Source of the DNA: Candidatus Solibacter sp.
Lineage (GTDB): Bacteria; Acidobacteriota; Terriglobia; Bryobacterales; Bryobacteraceae
Assembly (NCBI GenBank): GCA_017883345.1
Contig: JADGNT010000415.1
Span: 1-5,343 of the forward strand
Length of the DNA: 5,343 bases
Direction of reading: 5' to 3'
In this document: positions 1-5,343 of the stretch, piece by piece
Layout: each line of letters begins with the position of its first letter
Numbering within the stretch: position 1 is the first letter of the stretch
The notes under the pieces: generated by a model
Database searches by the model: none
Told to the model about the DNA's origin: nothing
What the model saw: the letters and a program-made list of their open reading frames with translations, nothing else
Program-made: the position numbers and the translations under genes

Positions 1-618
1 CTCATAGCCGAGTGCGCGCACCGAACCGTGATTCCAGCCGCCACCCTGGCACATGCGCCGCAGCAGGAACCGACGGCCCTGATCGACGCGCCGCCGAATT
101 GCGGCCGAGGGCCGGCAGCCCATCTCTTTTTCGAGCGCCAGAATGGCCAGGGACGTCGGTCCGACCCACGCCGCGGAGCCGGGGATCCAGGGCCAACCTG
201 GGAATTCGGTGTCGGGCAGTTGGGGTGCGCCCAGCAGCCACCTGCGCAAACGGTACGCCGGGGAGGATTCTTCCCCGTCCGTATCCAATAGCCAGTCAAT
301 GGCACGCGCATGGACGGCGGTTCCGAGTTGGCCGGGCGGAAGCAGGGCCACCAGGGCAGTCACCCAGGTGCTCTCGTCGCATCCGGTTTGCGGAGGCCAC
401 CCTCCATCGGGCAACTGGGAAGCCCGCAGCCAGTCGAAGCCGCGGCGCGCCGGATCGAGCTCGCCAGAGGCCAACAAAGCCAGGATGGCGTACACCGTCG
501 GCTCGGTCCAGGACGTTCCCCGAACGTAGGGCCAACCGCCATCCCGATTCTGTTTGGTGACTATAAGTTGGATCGACATTGTGATCTCGCGGCTGGCGAA
601 AGCTTCCGAACTGCCCAC
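1..618 (-). CDS. Terpene-cyclase/prenyltransferase-repeat (squalene cyclase-like) protein, C-terminus outside window
   Basis: The N-terminal 206 residues of an alpha/alpha-barrel repeat protein of the squalene-cyclase/protein-prenyltransferase beta-subunit superfamily. The repeat signature recurs: QNRDGGWPY (23-31) followed by SWTEPTVYAILALLASG (36-52); QLPDGGWPP (68-76) followed by DESTWVTALVALL (81-93); FPGWPWIPGSAAWVGPTSLA (139-158); and CQGGGWNHG (190-198). Neither the DXDD motif of class II cyclases nor a clear zinc-binding set is visible in this half, so the reaction and substrate are unknown. A full squalene-hopene cyclase is less likely because the N-terminus starts directly in the repeats. 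I chose GTG at 618 because GGAGGG (634-629) sits 10 nt upstream and this start adds a helix (SEAFASREITMSIQLIV) that fits the repeat fold; the ATG at 579 has only a weak site. It starts 28 nt after microprotein 2 and is probably in the same transcript as the tad genes. Confidence 0.86.
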   Translation of the reverse strand, partial: MGSSEAFASREITMSIQLIVTKQNRDGGWPYVRGTSWTEPTVYAILALLASGELDPARRGFDWLRASQLPDGGWPPQTGCDESTWVTALVALLPPGQLGTAVHARAIDWLLDTDGEESSPAYRLRRWLLGAPQLPDTEFPGWPWIPGSAAWVGPTSLAILALEKEMGCRPSAAIRRRVDQGRRFLLRRMCQGGGWNHGSVRALGYE

Positions 619-628
619 TTCACGCCAG

Positions 629-634
629 CCCTCC
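629..634 (-). promoter_or_regulatory. Shine-Dalgarno sequence supporting the GTG start of the terpene-cyclase-repeat gene
   Basis: GGAGGG lies 10 nt before the GTG at 618. It decides the start: the later in-frame ATG at 579 is preceded only by GCGAGATCACA, a poor site. Confidence 0.6.
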
Positions 635-646
635 CTGCATGGAACA

Positions 647-742
647 CTAGCGTACTTGCCGGTGCCTGCGGCGGCGCGAGAGCAGGATGACGAGCGCTAC
701 GCCAGCACCCAGCCAGATCGCTCCTTGGATTGCAAGTTCCAT
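647..742 (-). CDS. Membrane microprotein 2 (31 aa, single helix with Arg-rich tail), unknown function
   Basis: I do not recognise this protein. It has a three-residue N-terminus with one Glu, one hydrophobic helix at about 4-21 (AIQGAIWLGAGVALVILL), then SRRRRHRQVR, which predicts an N-out/C-in single-pass membrane protein. The ATG at 742 is preceded by a near-perfect AAAGGAGG (756-749) at 6 nt spacing, the strongest ribosome binding site in the window. The stop is TAG at 649-647. It lies 39 nt after microprotein 1, which it resembles in length, helix position, a Q-x5-W pattern (W four residues before an AG/GAG turn) and Arg-rich tail, so the pair may be a tandem duplication. Chance similarity between short membrane helices with basic ends cannot be excluded. 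No peptidase site or toxin signature is visible. Confidence 0.78.
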   Translation of the reverse strand: MELAIQGAIWLGAGVALVILLSRRRRHRQVR

Positions 743-748
743 TTGGTT

Positions 749-756
749 CCTCCTTT
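749..756 (-). promoter_or_regulatory. Strong Shine-Dalgarno sequence of microprotein 2
   Basis: AAAGGAGG, close to a full anti-16S complement, 6 nt before the ATG at 742. This is the best evidence that the 31-codon frame is translated. Confidence 0.8.
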
Positions 757-781
757 CGTGGTTTTGGTCTCCCTCTTTCGG

Positions 782-883
782 TTACCGCGTGTTCCTGCGC
801 GACCGCCGGCGTTTCAAGAAGACCATCATGATGCCCCCGGCCACGATCCACATGCCTGCCTGCAGAATTGTTTCAGTCGTCAT
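782..883 (-). CDS. Membrane microprotein 1 (33 aa, single helix with Arg-rich tail), unknown function
   Basis: I do not recognise this protein. It has a six-residue N-terminus with one acidic residue (MTTETI), one hydrophobic helix at about 6-23 containing QAGMWIVAGG, then a basic tail KRRRSRRNTR. By the positive-inside rule the tail should be cytoplasmic and the N-terminus outside. Support for a real gene: an ATG with AAAGGAG (900-894) 10 nt upstream, a fitting position 22 nt after tadC on the same strand, a clean TAA stop at 784-782, and similarity to the next small gene (about 10 identities in 29 ungapped positions, including the Gln, Trp, Ala-Gly and Arg residues). It has no prepilin peptidase site and does not look like a Flp pilin. 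A role as an accessory of the Tad inner-membrane platform is an inference from position. It is short enough that standard gene callers would miss it. Confidence 0.75.
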   Translation of the reverse strand: MTTETILQAGMWIVAGGIMMVFLKRRRSRRNTR

Positions 884-893
884 CGTCTTTGCG

Positions 894-900
894 CTCCTTT
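894..900 (-). promoter_or_regulatory. Shine-Dalgarno sequence of microprotein 1
   Basis: AAAGGAG lies 10 nt before the ATG at 883, between the tadC stop codon and the small gene. It supports translation of the 33-codon frame. Confidence 0.7.
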
Positions 901-905
901 GCTTG

Positions 906-1850
906 TCAATGTATCGTTTTCATCATTGGGAAGAGGTACTTGAACACTTGTAGGAGACCTGGCCCGGCCGCCACAATCAACATGGACGGCAAGATGAAGA
1001 AGAAGATCGGAAATACGAGTTTGGCGCCGACCTTGCCGGCGCGCTCTTCGGCATCCTGGCGGCGGCGCACGCGCATGAAATCGGAATGGGTGCGCAGGCT
1101 TTCCCCCATGCTGGTGCCGAAACGGTCGTTCTGAATCAGGATGGCTACCAGTTTGCGAAACTCGGCCTCGCCGGTGCGTTCGGCAAAGTTGCGCAGGGCC
1201 TCGCTGCGCCGTTTTCCATGGCGCATTTCGAGGGTGACCAGGGACATCTCATCGCCCAGTTCCGGATGGCTGGTGTAAAGTTCGTGGGCGACGTGCGAAA
1301 TGGCCTGGTCCAGGCCTAAGCCGGCCTCGATCGACACCACCATCAGATCCAACGCGTCGGGCAGCGCGAGGCGCAGAACTTCCTGCCGCTTGGCGACCTT
1401 CTTTTCCAGGAAGAAGCGCGGCAGAATCCAGCCGGCGCCGATGCCGGTTGCCATGAGGCCGAGCTTGATCACCGGGTTGGACGGCATCCTGGCTTCGAGC
1501 GTGACGCAAAACACCAGCATCAGCAGAGTAATCACGATGCGCAGGCCATAGAAAACCGGCAGCGCGCTTTCCGAACGGAAACCGGCGCGGACCAGGTCGA
1601 GCTTCAGGCTGGCGACTTCGGTCTCCGAAGCGGGCACGCGCGACCCGATGCCTTGGAGGAACGTCACCAGGGTGCTGGTCTCGGGCTCGCCGCCGGCATC
1701 CACCAGGCGCTGGGATTCGCTGGTGATGACCGGCCGGCCCAACTGGCGCATGAATTTGCCGGGCTTGTAGACCAGACGGTAACCCACCCAGGTGAGGATG
1801 AGCATCAGCATCAGGAACGCGCAGGTGGCGAATACTACAGGATGAGCCAT
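906..1850 (-). CDS. tadC: TadC inner-membrane platform protein (T2SSF domain)
   Basis: Second GspF-like platform protein of the Tad machine, expected to pair with TadB in the inner membrane. The 314 residues show an N-terminal membrane helix (about 5-25), a variable soluble linker (26-95), a helix pair (97-118, 128-147), the T2SSF domain starting at LPDALDLMVVSIEAGLGLDQ (163-182) and continuing to about 275, and a last helix (277-296, KLVFPIFFFILPSM). LPDALDLMVVSIEAGLGLD is the characteristic TadC signature. Only one base separates the tadB stop codon from the ATG at 1850. AAGG at 1860-1857, within the last tadB codons, sits 6 nt upstream, so translation is probably coupled. The stop is TGA at 908-906. 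No TadD-type TPR gene follows; two membrane microprotein genes do, 22 nt downstream. Confidence 0.96.
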   Translation of the reverse strand: MAHPVVFATCAFLMLMLILTWVGYRLVYKPGKFMRQLGRPVITSESQRLVDAGGEPETSTLVTFLQGIGSRVPASETEVASLKLDLVRAGFRSESALPVFYGLRIVITLLMLVFCVTLEARMPSNPVIKLGLMATGIGAGWILPRFFLEKKVAKRQEVLRLALPDALDLMVVSIEAGLGLDQAISHVAHELYTSHPELGDEMSLVTLEMRHGKRRSEALRNFAERTGEAEFRKLVAILIQNDRFGTSMGESLRTHSDFMRVRRRQDAEERAGKVGAKLVFPIFFFILPSMLIVAAGPGLLQVFKYLFPMMKTIH

Positions 1851-1851
1851 A

Positions 1852-2820
1852 TCAGACCTTTATGTTGATGATCTTCTTGATGAAAAAATTGCCCAGAAGC
1901 TGCGCCACGATGGTGCCGCCAATCATATACTTGCCGTCGGAATCATTGGCCATCCCCTGCAGATAGCCGGGGGCCACTAAGAGCAGCCCAAGCATGGTGG
2001 CAATCGGCATCAGGGTGAGGATGGAGGCGGTTATCCGCCCGTGGGCGCTGCAGGCTCTGACCTGTCCCTTCAGGCGGAAACGTTCGCGGATGATGTAGGC
2101 CAGGCGCGACAGAATTTCGCTCAGGTTCCCGCCCGTCTGCTTCTGCAGCAGCACCGACGAGGTAAAGAATCGGACGTCGAGCAGCGGCACGCGCAGGACG
2201 AAATTGCGTAACGCGATATCGATGGGCGCACCCAGATTCTGCTCGTTGAAGAGCGCGCGGAACTCCTGCCCCAGCGGATCGTCCATCTCCTCGCCCAGCA
2301 TTTCCAGGCTGATCGAGAAGGCGTGGCCGGCACGCATGGAACGGGCCAGGAAGTCCAGCGATTCGGGGAATTGCTCTTCCAGCGTGTTCAGCCTCTTCTT
2401 GCGCTTGGCGCGAACCACGAGATACGGGACAGATCCGAAGACGAGGGCCAAGGCGATGGCCGTGGTGGGGCCGTTGAACAGGAAGGGCACCAATAGGCCC
2501 AGGCCCAAGCCCGGGACCATCATCAGCACCATGGAGGTCAACAGCCGGCTGGACGACCAGCTCAGGCCGGCCTGCTGGATCATTTCGTCCGCATGCTTGG
2601 AAAACTGCATACTGGAGAGCAGGCGTTTGAGAGCCGAGGGCTTGCCGGACTCGATTTCCTTGAGCAGGTTGCTGACACTGACCACGTTTTCGCCGGAGGC
2701 CGTGTGCAGCATGCCCGCCACCTGGCTCTTTCGCCGGGCGTCGAAATACTTCATCGACACGCTGACTGCCAGCAGTATGAGTGCGAACACGACGACGAAG
2801 CAAACCACGGCGGTTAGCAT
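1852..2820 (-). CDS. tadB: TadB inner-membrane platform protein (T2SSF domain)
   Basis: TadB is one of two GspF/PilC-like inner-membrane proteins forming the Tad assembly platform that couples CpaF motion to pilin movement. The 322 residues show an N-terminal membrane helix (4-23), a helix pair at about 92-114 and 118-136, the cytoplasmic T2SSF domain (about 149-260, with FPESLDFLARSMRAGHAF at 151-168 and QKQTGGNLSEIL at 226-237), and two C-terminal helices (262-284, 299-317). This arrangement is typical of TadB. The ATG at 2820 shares its A with the cpaF stop codon and has GGAG (2832-2829) 8 nt upstream inside the end of cpaF. The protein ends IINIKV, and those last codons carry the tadC Shine-Dalgarno sequence. 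TadB is distinguished from TadC by gene order and by the TGGNLSEIL segment; the call is firm. Confidence 0.96.
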   Translation of the reverse strand: MLTAVVCFVVVFALILLAVSVSMKYFDARRKSQVAGMLHTASGENVVSVSNLLKEIESGKPSALKRLLSSMQFSKHADEMIQQAGLSWSSSRLLTSMVLMMVPGLGLGLLVPFLFNGPTTAIALALVFGSVPYLVVRAKRKKRLNTLEEQFPESLDFLARSMRAGHAFSISLEMLGEEMDDPLGQEFRALFNEQNLGAPIDIALRNFVLRVPLLDVRFFTSSVLLQKQTGGNLSEILSRLAYIIRERFRLKGQVRACSAHGRITASILTLMPIATMLGLLLVAPGYLQGMANDSDGKYMIGGTIVAQLLGNFFIKKIINIKV

Positions 2821-4181
2821 TAGTTAATCTCCACCACCGTTTGAAACATCTGCGTGGGAAGGACGATACCGCACTGCTTGAGGCGGTCGTAGAACTTGGG
2901 GCGGATGCCGGTGGCGCGGAAACGGCCCTTCACCTTGCCGGCCTCGGTGATGCCGGTCTTCTCAAACAGGAAGATATCTTGCAGGGTGATCACGTCCTGC
3001 TCCATGCCGATGACTTCGGTGATGTGGGTGATGCGGCGCGCACCGTCGCTGAAGCGCGAGGTTTGCACGAACAGATCCACGGCGCTGGAGATCTGCTGGC
3101 GGACGGAGCGGATTCCCATGTTGGCGTTGGCCATGCCGACCATGACCTCCAGGCGGCCCAGGCCGTCGCGCGGGGTGTTGGCGTGGATCGTGGTGAGCGA
3201 TCCATCATGACCCGTGTTCATGGCTTGCAACATATCCAGGGCTTCTTCCGAACGGACCTCGCCGACGATGATGCGGTCGGGCCGCATACGGAGGGCATTG
3301 ATGACGAGTTGGCGAATGTGAATGGCGCCGGTGCCTTCCACGTTGGCCGGCCGGGTTTCCATGCGCGCCACGTGGGTCTGCTGGAGACGAAGTTCGGCGG
3401 CGTCCTCGATGGTCACGATGCGCTCGTCTTCGGGAATGTAGGAGGAGAGCGCGTTGAGCAGGGTGGTCTTACCGGAACCGGTACCGCCGCAAATCAGGAT
3501 GTTGAGGCGCGCCTTGACGCAGCCCTTCAAGAGTTCCAGCATGCCCTCGGTCAGGGCCAGCTTGGCGACCAGATCCTCGCCTTTCAGGGCATGGCGGCCG
3601 AAGCGGCGGATGGAGAGCAGCGGGCCATCCACGGCGACCGGCGGAATGGCGGCGTTGACGCGCGAACCATCGGGCAGGCGCGCGTCCACCAGGGGCGACG
3701 ATTCGTCGACGCGGCGTCCCACGCGGGAAACCACTTTTTCGATGATGCGCAGCAGGTGCGCGTCGTCTTTGAATTCCACCGGAGTGCGGTAGAGTTTGCC
3801 GCCGCGTTCCACGTAGACCAGGTGCGGCGTGGTGACCAGAATATCACTGATGGTGGGGTCTTGCAGCAGGGGTTCCAGGGGGCCGAGGCCGAAGACCTCA
3901 TCGAGAATCTCCTCGATGACGCGGTCCTTTTCCACCAGGCTGAGAGGCGTCTTCTCTTCCTCCACCAGCTTGGCAACGGCGGCGCGGATTTCCGCCCGTA
4001 CGCGTTCGCCGGCCATGGAAGACAGCGCTTCCAGATTGATACGGTCCAGCAGCTTGCGGTGCAGCGTGAACTTCAACTCCTGGTATTCGGGAGTGGAGCC
4101 CTCGCGCGTGAAGAGCCGATTTACCCAGCCGGTCTCCCGGCTTTCGCCGGACCTCGATCCGCTATCTATCATGGAAGCCAT
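2820..4181 (-). CDS. cpaF: CpaF/TadA secretion ATPase of the Tad pilus
   Basis: Hexameric cytoplasmic ATPase of the type II/IV secretion superfamily. It drives Tad/Flp pilin assembly, and in some systems retraction, by working against TadB/TadC. The 453-residue length is normal. An N-terminal helical region (about 32-110, including [14 protein letters not shown]) leads into the N-terminal domain and then the RecA-like core. Motifs in order: Walker A GGTGSGKT (232-239), Asp box [10 protein letters not shown] (255-264), Walker B DRIIVGE (302-308) and His box [17 protein letters not shown] (323-339). All catalytic motifs look intact. I chose the ATG at 4181 because GAGG (4194-4191), directly after the cpaE stop codon, lies 9 nt upstream; the ATG three codons later has no such site. 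The stop codon overlaps the tadB start by one base (TAATG), which suggests translational coupling. GspE/PilB-type ATPases are less likely given the TadB and TadC neighbours. Confidence 0.97.
   Translation of the reverse strand: MASMIDSGSRSGESRETGWVNRLFTREGSTPEYQELKFTLHRKLLDRINLEALSSMAGERVRAEIRAAVAKLVEEEKTPLSLVEKDRVIEEILDEVFGLGPLEPLLQDPTISDILVTTPHLVYVERGGKLYRTPVEFKDDAHLLRIIEKVVSRVGRRVDESSPLVDARLPDGSRVNAAIPPVAVDGPLLSIRRFGRHALKGEDLVAKLALTEGMLELLKGCVKARLNILICGGTGSGKTTLLNALSSYIPEDERIVTIEDAAELRLQQTHVARMETRPANVEGTGAIHIRQLVINALRMRPDRIIVGEVRSEEALDMLQAMNTGHDGSLTTIHANTPRDGLGRLEVMVGMANANMGIRSVRQQISSAVDLFVQTSRFSDGARRITHITEVIGMEQDVITLQDIFLFEKTGITEAGKVKGRFRATGIRPKFYDRLKQCGIVLPTQMFQTVVEIN
2829..2832 (-). promoter_or_regulatory. 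tadB Shine-Dalgarno sequence inside the end of cpaF, with TAATG stop/start overlap
   Basis: GGAG within the last cpaF codons lies 8 nt before the tadB ATG. That ATG shares one base with the cpaF TAA stop, a typical arrangement for coupled translation. Confidence 0.7.
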
Positions 4182-4194
4182 GGTGGTTTGCCTC

Positions 4195-5343
4195 TTATCC
4201 GAACAATGCGAAGCGTTTCTTGGCGTTAGTCGCCGATTTGTCCTCTTCGAGATTCGCCAACTTCAGGGCGAGCCTGGAAATCTGCTTCCCCAGCTCGGAA
4301 CTGCGCGAGAGCATGCGGCCCTCCGCGTAGGTTTCGTATAACTCGGGATAGTCGTTGGCCACGGTGCAAAAGATCGGCGTTCCCAGCATCTTTTCGAGTT
4401 CGGCCGGCGTGATGTCCAGCCGCTTGGGGGCGCGGTTGAGAATCAGCTTGATACGGTTCTTGCCGTAACCGCTGTCAATCAGGGTCTGGATGATCTGCTT
4501 GGATTGGTGCAGCGCGGGGACTTCCAGGGTGGTGACCAGGCAGGCTTCATCGATTTCTTCGAGCGCCGCCATCCCCAGGTGGGTGAGGCTGCGTCCCAGA
4601 TCGACCAGGGTCCAATCGTAGTGCGGGCGCGCAAAGCTGAGCACCTGCCGGATCTGCTCGTCCTTGGGCTGCTGCTTGGAGGCCAGGGCGAGCGGAGAGG
4701 AGACGATCTCCACACCGGGAATGCCGTTACTGACCAGCGCTTTCCAGTAATGAATGTCCAGGCGGTGCAGGTTGTTGACGGCGTCCAGAATGGAGTAGAC
4801 GGACTTGGTTTTGGTGATGAAGGCGACCATGCCGGCGTCGAGATCCAGATCGGCCAGGAGGACTCGCTGATTCATGCGGCCCAGTTCGGCGGCCACGTGA
4901 CAGATCAGCGTGGTGGCGCCGCAGCCGCCCTTGGCGGACATGAAGCCGAGGGATTTGCCTCCGCCTTTGGCACCCTCGCGCCGCCGGCTGCGCTCCATGC
5001 TGCGCCGTTCGAGCGACTTCTTGAGCGGTTCCTGCAACGGCGGGTAGAGGTATTCATTGATGCCGGCGCGCAGCGAGGAGAGGATGGCATCGGCCTCCGC
5101 GGTGGTATTGAGCGCGATGATCATGGGGTCGCCGGCGGCGGCCCGGATGGAGGCGACCAGACCCTCGAGCGGTTCCTTCCACCCGCTGATATCCACCAGC
5201 ACCACGTCGGGCCGCATGCGCTCCAGACGGTCCAGGAAATTGCTGACATCGCCCACATCCTGGTGTTCGACGATGATGCGGAACGGAAGATCGGCGAGGG
5301 TCGCCTGCGCCTGCTCCCAGAGTTCCCGGTTTTCAATTGCCAG
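4195..5343 (-). CDS. cpaE: CpaE/TadZ-type Tad pilus localisation ATPase (receiver domain + MinD-like domain), 5' end outside window
   Basis: TadZ/CpaE proteins are ParA/MinD-family ATPases that place the Tad secretion machine at the cell pole or membrane. The visible 382 residues start inside a receiver-like domain (about residues 1-115). It keeps an aspartate at the phospho-acceptor site (VLVDI, Asp 51) but has proline where receivers carry the conserved lysine (EYLYPP, Pro 101). After a basic linker comes the MinD-like domain: deviant P-loop KGGCGATT at 138-145, ADLDLDAG at 164-171 and LVDLG at 246-250. The signature first lysine of the deviant Walker A motif is present; the second is alanine, which is known in this family. 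A GTG at 5256 could be taken as the start, but the frame stays open and receiver-like through to 5343, so the true start lies beyond the right edge. Stop is TAA at 4197-4195, 13 nt before cpaF. The family call is firm; polar localisation here is inferred. Confidence 0.94.
   Translation of the reverse strand: MAIENRELWEQAQATLADLPFRIIVEHQDVGDVSNFLDRLERMRPDVVLVDISGWKEPLEGLVASIRAAAGDPMIIALNTTAEADAILSSLRAGINEYLYPPLQEPLKKSLERRSMERSRRREGAKGGGKSLGFMSAKGGCGATTLICHVAAELGRMNQRVLLADLDLDAGMVAFITKTKSVYSILDAVNNLHRLDIHYWKALVSNGIPGVEIVSSPLALASKQQPKDEQIRQVLSFARPHYDWTLVDLGRSLTHLGMAALEEIDEACLVTTLEVPALHQSKQIIQTLIDSGYGKNRIKLILNRAPKRLDITPAELEKMLGTPIFCTVANDYPELYETYAEGRMLSRSSELGKQISRLALKLANLEEDKSATNAKKRFALFG

Noticed and set aside
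12..560. 182-codon plus-strand frame
   Set aside because: Antisense to the cyclase-repeat gene, which has clear repeat motifs; the plus-strand product is Arg/Pro/Ala-rich and featureless.
638..640. ATG at 640 on the minus strand between microprotein 2 and the cyclase-repeat gene
   Set aside because: It opens only a six-codon frame ending in TGA and is out of frame with the downstream gene.
561..851. 96-codon minus-strand frame across the microprotein region
   Set aside because: It overlaps both microprotein genes in another frame, has no hydrophobic segment or domain and lacks a good ribosome binding site.
903..908. Perfect TTGACA (-35-like) on the minus strand at the end of tadC
   Set aside because: It contains the tadC stop codon, and no -10-like sequence occurs at 16-18 nt; the position there reads about ACGATG. 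Probably chance.
2204..2827. 207-codon plus-strand frame
   Set aside because: Antisense shadow of tadB, rich in Ser and Arg, with no recognisable domain.
2781..4229. 482-codon open frame on the plus strand, longer than cpaF itself
   Set aside because: It lies antisense over the whole of cpaF, whose motifs are all intact. The translation is low-complexity (rich in H, D, G, A, V) with no domain, as expected from GC-rich third positions on the other strand.
4195..5256. Full-length cpaE starting at GTG 5256
   Set aside because: The frame continues open to 5343 with receiver-like sequence (FRIIVEHQDVGDVSNFLDRL), so this GTG is internal.

Overview
This window is a co-directional gene block, all on the minus strand and read from right to left. 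It holds the cytoplasmic and inner-membrane assembly core of a Tad/Flp (tight adherence, type IVc) pilus or secretion machine: cpaE/tadZ (partial, running off the right edge), cpaF/tadA, tadB and tadC. The DNA is GC-rich with GC-rich third positions, which explains the long open frames on the opposite strand. The Tad proteins, with a receiver domain fused to CpaE, and a terpene-cyclase-repeat gene downstream would fit a GC-rich environmental bacterium. Acidobacteriota (Bryobacterales/Solibacter-like) is my best guess from general familiarity, and I hold it weakly because there is no marker gene.

Layout from the 5' end of the transcript: cpaE (5343 to 4195, start outside the window); 13 nt gap; cpaF (4181-2820); 1-nt stop/start overlap (TAATG); tadB (2820-1852); 1-nt gap; tadC (1850-906); 22-nt gap; a 33-residue single-helix membrane microprotein (883-782); 39-nt gap; a second 31-residue single-helix membrane microprotein (742-647); 28-nt gap; a squalene-cyclase/prenyltransferase-repeat protein (618 to 1, running off the left edge). 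Each complete gene has a purine-rich Shine-Dalgarno sequence. No gap is long enough to hold an obvious terminator or promoter, so the whole window looks like one transcript whose promoter lies beyond the right edge.

How the genes work together: CpaE/TadZ is the ParA/MinD-like ATPase that positions the Tad machine. CpaF/TadA is the hexameric secretion ATPase that powers pilin assembly. TadB and TadC are the paired inner-membrane platform proteins on which CpaF acts. The usual next gene, a TadD-type TPR lipoprotein, is absent. In its place are two tiny membrane proteins that look alike and have strong ribosome binding sites, followed by a terpene-cyclase-fold protein. These three downstream genes are the unusual part of the window. 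The two microproteins are the best candidates for something undescribed, possibly accessory subunits of the Tad inner-membrane platform.
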